This document shows positions 33,164-44,149 of a stretch of DNA of 64,000 bases, piece after piece. Under the pieces are notes generated by a model. That model was not told the DNA's origin and searched no databases. It saw only the letters and a program-made list of their open reading frames with translations. The DNA is from Pagrus major. Lineage: Eukaryota > Chordata > Actinopteri > Spariformes > Sparidae. The position numbers and the translations under genes were made by a program. Position 1 is the first letter of the stretch, and every line of letters starts with the position of its first letter. Where the stretch lies: positions 18,235,306 to 18,299,305 of the forward strand of contig NC_133215.1 of assembly GCF_040436345.1 (NCBI RefSeq), read 5' to 3'.

Positions 33164-34081
33164 CATGGATGGATTAATGAATGGGCACACAAGGCATAGC
33201 CCAGGGGCCCAAGGGGTCAGGCAGCAGAGATGCAAAATAAGCACAAAGAGACAGAAAACAACCACAAAGAGACACAAAATAACTACAAAGAGACACAAAG
33301 TGACAACAAAGAGACACAAAACGACCACGAAGAGAAACACAATGACCACATAATCACAAGAAAAGGCTACAAAGAACTTCAAAACAACCAAAAAGAGACA
33401 GAAAAAAGACTACAAAAGGACACAAAGTGACAAAAAAGAGACACAAACCACCACAAAGCCAAACAAAATGACCAAATGACTACAGATGGATACAAAATTA
33501 CTATATGGGACACAAAGTGATAACAAAGAAAAACAAAAATGACGACAAAGCAGAATAAAACAACACACAAAGACACAAGGAAAGGCTACAAAGAACTTCA
33601 AAACAGCCATAAAGAGACACTAAATGACCACAAAGACAAACAAAATGACCACAACGACACAGGGAAAGGCTACAAGGAACTTCAAAACAACCACAAAGAG
33701 ACACAAATATCTACAAATATACACAAATTACTATAATCAGACACAAAATGACAATAAAGAGAAACAAAAACAACCCCAAAGCCAAATAAAACAACCACAA
33801 AGACACAAGAACTTCAGAACAACCATTCAGAGACACAAAATGACCAGAGACACAAAATTACCACAAAGAGATGCAAAACAGCCACAAAGAGACACAGCAT
33901 GACAATGAAAAGTTTCAAAATGACAACAAACAACTTGAACTTTTGTCTGTGTCTCTAAGAGTTGTTCTTCAAGTGCAAATCTAGGTTTCGCTGCATCACT
34001 GCTTCTATGTACTGTAGGTGGGGTGGAGGGGCATTTACATGTCTGTGCCAAAGGGCCCATTGCCTCTGTAATCCGTCCTTG
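33164..34081. mobile_element. hAT-like non-autonomous element carrying a minisatellite
   Basis: 918-bp element. The left end is catggatggattaatg; the right end, read inward on the other strand, is caaggacggattacag. These form imperfect terminal inverted repeats. Flanks cacctaca (33156-33163) and tgcctaca (34082-34089) match at 6 of 8 positions, as an aged 8-bp target-site duplication would. The interior, 33235-33910, is an AC-rich minisatellite built on acaaagagacacaaaatgac-like units. Frames through it give KRHKTTT-type peptides that are artefacts. No transposase. It shares termini with the element at 57744-58420. Confidence 0.7.
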
Positions 34082-35297
34082 TGCCTACAAAAGCACACAC
34101 ACTTTATCACAATGAAACAGAGGTTCACAGAGAAGTTGTGAAATTCTCAGCCTTGGCAATTTCACACCCATGTTGTGAGCAGCTGTGGTGTCAATCAGCT
34201 GGTAATCTAAGGGAATAAGCTTTTTGAGATCTGAAATGTTGTTTCTTCCACTCCGTACAAGCACTATGCAGGTAAGAAAAACACAACATCACTGCTCCAA
34301 TCCCATCTAAGTTACAACTCTCAACTGTCCTCAACCCCAACATGAAACAGTGGAAAGTTAAAAAGCCAGGCAAGCTTCACTACATTGTGTGTCTAGAGGG
34401 CTAAACAGCCCTCTGCCCAGAAATGAAGCATTCAGCCAGGGGAATATATTGCACCCATATGTGTTTGAACTTCTCCAAATCATTTATGTCCATGCAGATA
34501 TTACCATAACCTCTCCAGATGAAGAAGTTGGGAGAGTGTCACTGTGGGGTTTTGAATCCTGGCCAATAGACTTACAGTAATATCTGAATCGATCTGATTG
34601 TTCCCCGACATGGTATGGTGATTAACTGAGTCACAATAAAACTGGCATCCCTTGGGTGTGAATCACTGATGAAGGGATACTGATTCACTGCAGAGCACAA
34701 TGGCATTTTTTTAATGTTTTCAGCACAGAGACCGAAAAGAGAGAGAAAAGTGATAAGCCGTGAGTGGATTTAACATATTTTTTCGATTATCCTCAATCCA
34801 CTGTGGTATTTTTAATTTAGATTTTTCATCCTTCATTCTTTCCATCATCGGTGAAATGAAAAAAAAATTGAATAACTCAGAACAAGAAAGAAAAATGAAG
34901 TGAAAACAAGAAGTGGGTGGAGAAGCCAGAGCAAGATCAAGAGTGATGTGTGTCCAAAGCCTTACAATCTTGCATGACGATTCACAGGGAGAGATATTGT
35001 TTTTGGATATGCTTTAGGATATGCTGCAGCGAGCCTGTCCTCATGCCACAAGCACACATCATGAACTGTCACAACATTCGTACTGAGGTGCGGAATGGGT
35101 GTGATCTCAGCTTGAAGCAACTTTTTAAAAAATGTGCCACAATACTTTCTCTCAACATTTCTCCTTACATCCCTCCCAAACTTTGCCTTCTCTCCCTCCC
35201 ACCCCTCAAGCCAACCCCACCTCACAAACACAACACTCCCCCGTAAAACATGTGTGTGTATGTGTGTGTGTGAGTGTCCTCCTCTCTCAGTTTCTCC

Positions 35298-36297
35298 ATG
35301 GCTGGATTGTGGCAGCAGCTCGGTTCCCCGCGGCAAGGTCGAGCTCTGGCTCTCCTCCACTTCATGTGTCTTCTCTACCTACCCTCAGGTGCTCATCCAT
35401 GGGATAACAAAGCCGGCTCGCCCCCTCTAGAGGTAAGACATCCACGTGGTCATGGAGCAAAAGTATAAATGTAATTCATATGTAACAGCATGCCTGTTTC
35501 CAGTTATAATTTAATCGTTTAAGCTTTTGAAGAGTTGTGTAAGTGATATTGTTTATAAGTTATACCCTTATCTTGTAATTTATGAAAGCAGTCATCACTG
35601 AAACTGATATATTTAACTCGAGCTTTTTGGAATTTGGTGTTCTTTTGCCCACTACAACTAAAATCCTGCCAAAATCAGGCATTGGGGATTAACTACACAA
35701 CAGACCTCTGGTTTGTTTTGGACTTCCAGGCTAACTAATCACTAACAGATCGAGATATATATATCAAAGCAACAAAAGGGAAGGACCAGGAGAGCCCATA
35801 AAAATAGACATAAATATGAAAAGAACAGAAGGAGTAAATTCCAAACTTGCAACATCGAGATCTGCACAGAAAGGTTCCCCAACTCAAACCAACTGTTGGA
35901 CTGGACTGAGTAAGCTGTGGGATTTCCAGAAAACGAGAGAAAGAGAAGGAGAGAGAGTTGGAGAGCAGGAGGAACAAGAGAGAAAAGCGCAGCAATGTGA
36001 TCCAGCGGAATTTATGATTATACTGTTGAAACACATGCCTGTGATGGTGAAAACATGGCACAGGGAGCACATGCAGAGTGTCTGCAGATGTATGTACTTG
36101 AGTGGGGGCACATGCAGTGTTTGTACCTGTAGTGTGCATAAAAGCGTGCGTATGTGTGTGTTGGCAGGGGTTTCAGGTGGTGAAGGGGAATTTCTCTCGC
36201 ATGTTCCTCCGCGTTGGCTACCATAAGATTGCAGAGATTCCAGCAGGGGCACGTAACATCACCATACGGGAGACAGTAAAGAGCCGGAGCTACCTTG

Positions 36298-36361
<64 letters not shown>

Positions 36362-39060
36362 GCACACACAGAATGACAAACACCAGAGTGATAAATGAAC
36401 ATGGGGTTTCCCTCCAGCTCTGCAGACCAAAAGCGGTGTCTCAATCATCAATGGCAACTGGGTCATTGACCGGCCGGGGGTCTTCAGTGCTGTGGGAACA
36501 CAGCTGACGTACCTACGACCCAATGAGATCCGCTCTCGTACTGGAGAGACCATCACTGCACCTGGGCCCCTGACTGAGGACCTGCATGTTTATGTGAGAT
36601 GCAATGTGGCACACAATACAGGAGCAGCATCCTTTTTATGTCTCTTATTCAAATGCACAAACACTGTATGCAAACAATATCTATTCTACAATACTACCAC
36701 ATGTCATCATACACTCTCAAGCTTTCCTTCTCTTTTCCAGTTGATCTACCAGCAACCAGGTCCCAGTGTATACTATGAATACAGTGTGCCTTTACAAAAC
36801 ACACACACACACCCCACCCCTGAGCCTGACACACCTCCTGATATTCTACCGCTGGGTGAGTGCAGCACACGCTAACATAGACACACAAACACACAATTAA
36901 AACTATACATGAATGACCCTAAATGACCACAGTGCCATTTTTTTCATACCGATATTTCCTCAGGGGGCATAACACATAACAGATGCCTCTGTTTGTGCGT
37001 GCATGTACTGTGTGTGCTTGTGTGCGTAGAGTTCAGGTTTCACTTCAGGGTCATGGTAACGCCAAAATGTATCATTTTCAGCAAAATTCTCATTTTGAAA
37101 ATTTAATTAGAATTTCGATAACATTCAATACAGGCAGGCAGCCAAACTTTGTTCTGGCAAAGAGCTGTTAACCGCACGCTGAGACAATAATCTGTCACTT
37201 GGGCCAGATTTGATTTCATTACCTAATATTTAACCTTCATTAAAGAGATTAAAGACATTTGGGCCTGTTGATGCTGATAAATAATTATTTCATTACCAAA
37301 GATCTCAAAAAACAAATGCTCTTAGAGTCTCTGCACATCCATACAGTCGTTTATAATTGTAGTCAATCAGACCCTTACTGGATGGTGGAGCTATGCACGT
37401 ACTCCATGTACCTGTCTGAAATTACTAGTATTTGAATTTTAGTATCACAGTATTTGAATTTTGAGTTATTCATCCACTATAAAATGCCATCAACGTTATC
37501 TACTCTACTTTTTGACAACAATACACAAGGCAATGAGTCACATTTGATAGATATTAAAATTACTAACATGTGCCACTTCACCTGTTAGTGAGGGTGCCAA
37601 ATAATGATGATTCACAAGCATCCACAAACTCACGTTACTGTTCACTATAGAATAAACTACAGTGTCTTTTATAGAGAAGTGAATAAATGAACAGGGGAAT
37701 AGACTGGACATAAGAATGATAAAAGTTTCATTTGTCAACCCAATTGCCAGTTGTTGTCAATATATGTTTAAACTTTACATTTCTTTATGTATACTTATGT
37801 CCTGGTTAGGTTTAGGCACAAAAACCCTTTGGTTAGGGTTAGGAAGAGATCGTGTTTTGGCTTAAAATGCCTCTTTTGGTTGCCACAAACACAGCTGGAA
37901 ATGTCTTGACTCCCATTAAAAATATCTGTTCTTTGTTGCCACAAACACACCTGGCAATGATCAAAGGTCTCCTTAAGAATATCCAGTGGTTTCAAGCTTT
38001 TAAATGTTGAAACGCAGTTTTTTAATTGTGGTCGCTGGCTCGGCAGCCTTCTCCCCTAGCTTAACTTCACCCCCACCCACTCCACATCCCGATATGTAAG
38101 TTGGCTCATACTCTTGTAACATGAACTTGATATGACACATTTTGCAGAAGTGTCATCATGGTGTTTAGCCTATGACACGTACAAATGTGACATATGAGTC
38201 TTTTGCAGAAACGTTAACTTCCAGCATTTCATCCTGGCCAATGGTCTTGACCCAAACAGGTGAAAATAAATGTAAGCAGCAGAGTGAGGGAGGTGTCAAA
38301 CACAGTCCATGAACACACACAGAGAAAGATAGGACAATGAAGGAAGGACAAAAAGCCAAAATATCATCTTATCTCAATTTACCCCATAACCTTTAAATAT
38401 TCAAAGTTTCAATTAACTTTACAGCCTTTCTTCTTATACTCCACCCTTTAACCTTCCACTTTCTAGTGAGGACCGTCGACCCACCCCAGACAGGTGAGGA
38501 GGTCCACCAAGGTGACGGCACCAACAATGACATAATTGAAAAGAAACCCCACCCTAACCACGTTCCATCTGACCCCAGTGTGACCTCTGACCCTCGCTCG
38601 CCCTACACCTGGACAAAGAGTGGGCGCACAGAGTGCAGCACGACCTGTGGCACTGGTGAGGAAAAACATGTAATTCAAAGGAGGATGATATAATGCAAAA
38701 CAAAATTACTTCGTGCTTTAGTCCGATTTAAAAGATTTACATCATTGCTATGGATGAAGACGACTTTATTTCTGTCAGTGTGCATTCATACAGTCATATT
38801 TTTGCAGACAAACACATGTTCACTTGCTTTAATGTGTGTCTGTGCTTGTGTGTGTGTGTGTTTTTGTCTGTATGCGTGTGCACTTGCCAGGCAGGCGTCT
38901 GGTCCTCTGGGAGTGTGTTGAGAGAGAGTCCCAGGTGACTGTTCCTGCTGACCTCTGTGATCCTGCCCTCAAACCAACAAACCAGGAAGAGGACTGCAAC
39001 ATCCAGCCTTGTCCTGCATAGTGAGCAGCACACACACCTGATGTCCCATACAGTGGTCGT

Positions 39061-39110
<50 letters not shown>

Positions 39111-41756
39111 AAATAAGAACAACACACACAGGTACTGCATGTTGTTTTAGTTTCAGATGGTACAGCGACTCTCAGGGTGAAGCTTCCATCACTCACACAC
39201 ATTCCAGCCATAAGTTAGTCACAGTCGATCACACTGACTCACTCTGATGTGGCTTCGTTTTTCATGTCTTGCTGTAAATACCACTAAATCTTACTGTTGT
39301 CGGTATGAAGAGGGGTATTAACTGTAAGTTTAGTTGTGGGTCTGTTGGATATTTTGCCCACAGTGTCAGTGATCCATGACAGCTGTCAGTCTGAAATATA
39401 TATTCTTTATTGGGAACGCAGCAGCAGCAAAGGACCGGAAAACCAAAATTTCAGTGGTAATAGAACGAGGAGAAACATCTGAACACAGCGCACAAATTGG
39501 CTTATTTTGCTTGTCTCTCTTATGATCTTTTGGAGGAAACTACAGGCTTTATATTGCCCTGTGTAGACCAGGGTCAGCTGACCGCACACAATAACTGTGG
39601 TCAAAATGAAGACATAGAGCTGGGACAAACTCTGCTTGTGAAAGGTCATCGCTAAATATGTAACCACATCTTTTGTCATGGCTGCAGTTTAGTTCCTCTA
39701 ACCCGATCTTTGTCTCGATTGGCTGACAGCTGGGACGTGGGGGAGTGGTCAGAGTGCAGCAGGAGGTGTGGACCCGGCACTCAGCATCGCCAGGTCATCT
39801 GTCGCCAGGTCAGTCACGTTCACACCAATGGGACGGAAACAGCTGTTACCGTGGCACCAGAGCTGTGCGGGTTGTCTGATAGGCCGGAGATCAAGTCTAC
39901 ATGTCAGCTGAAGATTTGCAGCCAGTGGGAGATACGATCAGAGTGGAGCCCGGTAGGAAAACACACACTAACACTAACACACACACACAACCCTCACCCT
40001 TCTTGATACAATGATCTAATATGGTAAGTTTTAGATGCATTCTAGATTTCTCTCTAGAAAAAGGACAGACTTGCCCTTTACAGGGACGTATCCAGAATTT
40101 TTTGACTGGGGTGGCCCAAGTGGGGCACAGACTTATGCAGCGGTGGCATGAAGTATGTGCTTGCACACGTTGGAATGGCATTCATTTACCATTTCTCATA
40201 TCAACTTTAATTACAGACATAACAGTGTCGTACAGCTTAAAACCTTAATAATGATGGATGATAGTTTTAGTCAGTGTGTAAACATGATTGACATGTTTGA
40301 CACAAGGTTGTATTTATTTTAAACCTGCAGCAATTTGGACAAACAAATGGACTTGGTGTGCAAAGGCCTTCATATCCAAAGCGATTTAAGGATTTAAAAG
40401 ACAAATAGTCCTACCAATCACAACACAACAGAGCAAGACCAAACAAATGTAACATATATCACCCATACTTTATTCTTTAAGTCTTTTAAATGAAATTGTA
40501 CCCCAAAAGAGGGATGCATACAAAAGAAACCATGCACATTCAAATATACTTGTGTAACAGTTGGTTCAGACTAAGGTTACACCTCTCACTGGGCAGATAG
40601 CCAATCATACATTAGGATAATGGGGTGGAACTTGGGGTGGCCAATTAGTTTTCATGGATTACCAGTGCCACCCCAGGACCTCCTTCTGGACACGCCCCTG
40701 GCCCTGTATGTCATTGGTATTGGATATGTGAAAAGCTGATCACGTGAGTGATAACAATATGATAGGTAAAGCAGTGCTTAACCTGTGTATATTTTCATGA
40801 ATATTTTTTTCTTTCTATTGATTTATTGTTTTATTAGTTTTATTGCTATTATTTCTGTTATTGTTCCCTGTACATGATGCCTTTGTTCTGGTGATGTGTT
40901 TTTAAGTCTAAAACTACACAAATGTACCAAAATAATCAAAATTGAACCTGCTGGTTATGCCCTTTCAAGTTATTATAATATAAATATATGACATGTAAAC
41001 AGCATTCAGTGTCGCAGAAAATTTTAGATCGTTTCATACAGTTCTATAATCTATAACAATGCATCATATTCTATAAGATGAGCACATGTTTTTTGTGCAA
41101 AATCTTACTCTGCAAAGTAACTAATAACGTCAGAATGTTTGGAGTAAAAAAGTACAACATTTGCCTCTCTTTTTTCACTCACCCCTCTCTCTCCCACCCT
41201 CTGTCTCCCAGTGTTCAGTGCCATGTGGGGTGGGCCAGCGCAGCAGGGAGGTGGTGTGTGTGAACAACCTGGGTGATGTGGAGGAGGATGAGGAGTGTAA
41301 CATGAACCTAAGGCCAGAAACACTAGAGAACTGTGATCTGGGAGCCTGTGCACGCAGCTGGTTCACCTCCCTCTGGAGCCAACAGGTAACACAGAAGTGT
41401 GTGTGTGTGTGTGTGTGTGTGTTGGAGGCAAATATGACAGAACAGATGGGAAATCATGTTTAAATCTTAACGTGGCAGTGGCACCGGTTATTGCATGTGT
41501 GCCTGCGTGATATTCCTCAGTGCTCTGCAGAGTGTGGTAAAGGCAGTCGAACCCGGAGGACAGTGTGCCTGTTAGATCATGTGACTGATCTCCCATTGGA
41601 CGGCTGCGAAGGGGAACACCCATCAGAAGTGATATCGTGTGACTCAGGCCCCTGCCAGAACCGCCTGGAGTGGTACACCGGACCCTGGGGTCAGGTAATT
41701 TACATGCACAGATACACACATCATCCATTTGAAGTTTTTCCCCTTACACGTGTGTG

Positions 41757-41800
<44 letters not shown>

Positions 41801-43713
41801 AGTAGTGTTCTGCAGAATGTGGGAATGGCACACAGACCCGTAGTGTGGCTTGTATTTTCAACAACAACGGCCTCATGGAGGTTGTGGACAACTTAAAATG
41901 TTCCAGTCTCTCTCAGCCAATCACAGCTCAGGTCTGCAGACTGAAGCCATGTGGTGTCCAGTGGTATGTCACGGAGTGGAGTGTGGTAAGTGTCCTAAAG
42001 TCTCTCCTTCTACCATGCAACCATTAACCCTTTGTATGATATCCTTCCTCATTATGTTCATTCTTGGCTTTGACACACACACACACATTTATCATGATGA
42101 TCATGATTTTACGGATGTCATCTTTCATCACTTTGAACACCACAAACGAAATTCTATCAATCACTATTGTCTCCACTGTTAGATACAACTAAAAATATGT
42201 GAGAAAATGTTTTTCAAAAATGATTTGTATTAATTTATCGTTAAAGCTGCTGGTAACTAAGTGATGTCCACAGTCAGTCCTCAGATTGCAGTCTATTTAC
42301 TGTATGTGCCTTGTTTTTATCACCTCAGTGTTCACGCTCCTGCAATGGTGGCTACCGTGTGCGTGAGGTGCGTTGTCTTGCAGACAACATTGCCCCTAGC
42401 AACCGCTGTGACCCCACATTGACCCCAGAGAACCGTGAGGAATGCAACAAACAGCCTTGTTTGGCTGAGATAAGTAAGTGTGCGGAGCAGCGTTGTTGTA
42501 GCCTACTCCCTACTCCATTTTGATGATAAAACATTTAGTAATCCATTAAAATGAGGCAGAAGCACAAACACACCATGTTGAACTGTGAATATGCTCTTCT
42601 GAATTCTGGGAAAAGATATAGGCTTCCCTTGTGCAGGCACAATCGATACAAACATTCCTTTGTTCCTGTATCAACCAAGCTTCTTAACAGCCAGAAATGA
42701 ATGTGATGGTTCTGTATATGCATATGAACATATGTGTATATGGAAATGAATGTACATTCATGACTCCAGCTAGTGTATGGATGTATGCGACTGAATGGAT
42801 CAATGAATGAATACTGTGTTAGAGTGCTGGGATGTGTGACTGAACCTATATTTATGACAGAATGAATGTTTTGGTAGGTTGACTTGGTGATATGGTGAGG
42901 GTGATGTGAGGTGATGTGATGTGATGCGAATGCTTATGTGAATGCTTGTGTGGATGTCTATTTATGGCAGTATATGTGTAGGATCGTCCAGTGTTAGTCT
43001 GTGTCTATTCCACCACTGTCTTTTAACCTGATGTACATTTGTACTGCATGTTGTTTTTTTATTGTATGTCATTTTTGTGCTGCAACTTCTTCCCTATCTC
43101 CGAGACAAATTTCTCCCTGGTGGAGACCAATAAAGTAACCCTAACCCCCTAAAACAACTGCTAAACTAGGCTAGTCTTGCATGATTAGGCTAGGCCTACT
43201 AGCCTAGCTTAGCTAGCTGTAACCAACATCTGAGTCCCTGACATCCTCAAGTGTTGATGTTTTTTCCTAAAAACCTTAGTTCAAATGCAGAGTGTCGAAA
43301 TAATCCGCTTTAAAATGCGTTAAATTGATCAGTTTCTGTTTGACTAACCTGCCCCAAGTTACGGCTCCATGTCTCTGTAGGGCAGTGTAGATGCAGGTGG
43401 GTCAGAGTTCACAGGAGGGTCAGAGTTTGATGACTCATGTATGAAAGAAACTCCCTGCACAAATTCAGCAAGTGCATTCAGGAACCAATCTCAAAAAGAT
43501 CAATTAACAAAATAAATTTTGCTTAGCTTCTCCCATTTTTCCTCAATTTCCTTTGCAGATCCATCATGCAACGATCAGTATCATAACTGTATGGTGGTGG
43601 TTCAAGCCCGACTCTGCATTTACCATTACTACAGAAGTGTGTGCTGCGCCTCCTGCTCCCGTGCCCAGAAAAAATACCCCGACTCGCTTCAAAAGAACTA
43701 CATCCGCAGGTGA
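35298..43713 (+). CDS. thsd4: Short ADAMTS-like protein 6 / THSD4-like microfibril protein
   Basis: Twelve coding exons, all in phase: 35298-35432, 36168-36297, 36418-36593, 36741-36855, 38467-38655, 38891-39020, 39730-39952, 41212-41385, 41521-41694, 41806-41985, 42329-42473, 43559-43713. Product 641 aa. Signal peptide at 1 to about 32 (cleavage near PSGA/H). The ADAMTS spacer follows directly at 46-185 (VGYHKIAEIPAGA, INGNWVIDRPG). Six thrombospondin type-1 repeats run from about 225 to 590, and a PLAC domain from about 593 (CNDQYHNCMVVVQARLC). Segments such as CSVPCGVGQRSREVVC and DEECNMNLRPETLENCD are close to human THSD4 (1018 aa). Human THSD4 has an N-terminal TSR and Cys-rich region before the spacer; neither is encoded here. 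THSD4/ADAMTSL6 binds fibrillin-1 and promotes microfibril assembly outside the cell. A ctctctcag acceptor just before the ATG suggests an upstream untranslated exon. The gene may be a short isoform or a truncated paralog; the a/b assignment is open. Confidence 0.88.
36299..36358. repeat. (CA)n microsatellite starting at a splice donor
   Basis: About 60 bp of CA dinucleotides beginning inside the splice donor (gtacac) of the first spacer exon of the thsd4-like gene, at intron position +3. Confidence 0.97.
39062..39104. repeat. (CA)n microsatellite
   Basis: About 42 bp of CA dinucleotides in a thsd4-like intron, about 40 bp downstream of the donor at 39021. Confidence 0.95.
40081..40700. mobile_element. 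hAT-type non-autonomous element (620 bp)
   Basis: Terminal inverted repeats cagggacgtatccagaa (left) and caggggcgtgtccagaa (right, other strand) match at 15 of 17 positions. They are flanked by gcccttta (40073-40080) and gccctgta (40701-40708), an 8-bp target duplication with one mismatch. A CAGGG start, short TIRs and an 8-bp duplication are hallmarks of the hAT superfamily. No transposase frame inside. It lies in a thsd4-like intron. Confidence 0.85.
42990..43150 (+). mobile_element. Possible 3' end of a truncated LINE-type retroposon
   Basis: Ends with a segment like gacaaatttctccctggtgg followed by agaccaataaagtaacc. This hairpin-plus-short-repeat ending is usual for 3' tails of fish L2/CR1-like elements. 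The 5' boundary is unclear, and no reverse-transcriptase frame is present. Confidence 0.35.
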
Positions 43714-44102
43714 TGCTGCCACCTCAGGTCACCATTCAGTCGGAAAACAAACCAGCACTGTGAACATGACGCTTAACTCTGTTGGGAGCGCCTCAGTATG
43801 TGGGATTATAGGGCATGGTTTAATATCCCGTCCCTCCTGACTGACTGAGTAATCAGCTGCTTTCTTATATTTTGTGAAAACTGCCACACACACACCACAG
43901 CCGGCATTGTTGCTATAGTGAGCTCTTGTTTCATCTTACTCCAAACTAGATGAAGAATAACCTGAAACTTTTTTTTAATCTCATGCCAACACAATCACAA
44001 ACACTACAATACTTCACTATGTATAGGTCTAGAGTTTTGATTCTTAATGTAACTTTAAACTGGACTGGTCACATTTGGTGATGCACTTCTATATTTATTC
44101 TT

Positions 44103-44108
44103 AATAAA
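44103..44108 (+). other. thsd4: thsd4-like poly(A) signal
   Basis: AATAAA 390 bp past the stop, with a GT-rich stretch (gactgttgtttgtttt) 25-40 bp downstream as expected of a cleavage site. Confidence 0.6.
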
Positions 44109-44143
44109 TGATGTATAACTTCTGGTACTCGACTGTTGTTTGT

Positions 44144-44149
44144 TTTATT
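44144..44149 (-). other. ptpn9: Candidate distal ptpn9 poly(A) signal
   Basis: AATAAA on the minus strand. If used, it would give ptpn9 a 3' UTR of about 2.9 kb ending next to the thsd4-like 3' end. Nearer alternatives are at 45391-45396 and 46801-46806. Confidence 0.3.

Noticed and set aside
33072-33902. Open frames giving KRHKTTTKRHK-type lysine/threonine-rich peptides on one strand and hydrophobic ones on the other
   Set aside because: They are translations of the minisatellite inside the hAT-like element and have no start context, splice support or family match.
35816-36226. 136-codon plus-strand frame, considered as missing Cys-rich exon of the thsd4-like gene
   Set aside because: Does not show the Cys-rich pattern and has no acceptor/donor pair in the needed phase.
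36018-36507. Overlapping Cys/Val- and Thr/His-rich open frames on both strands
   Set aside because: They are readings of the (CA)n/(GT)n microsatellite next to the real spacer exon.
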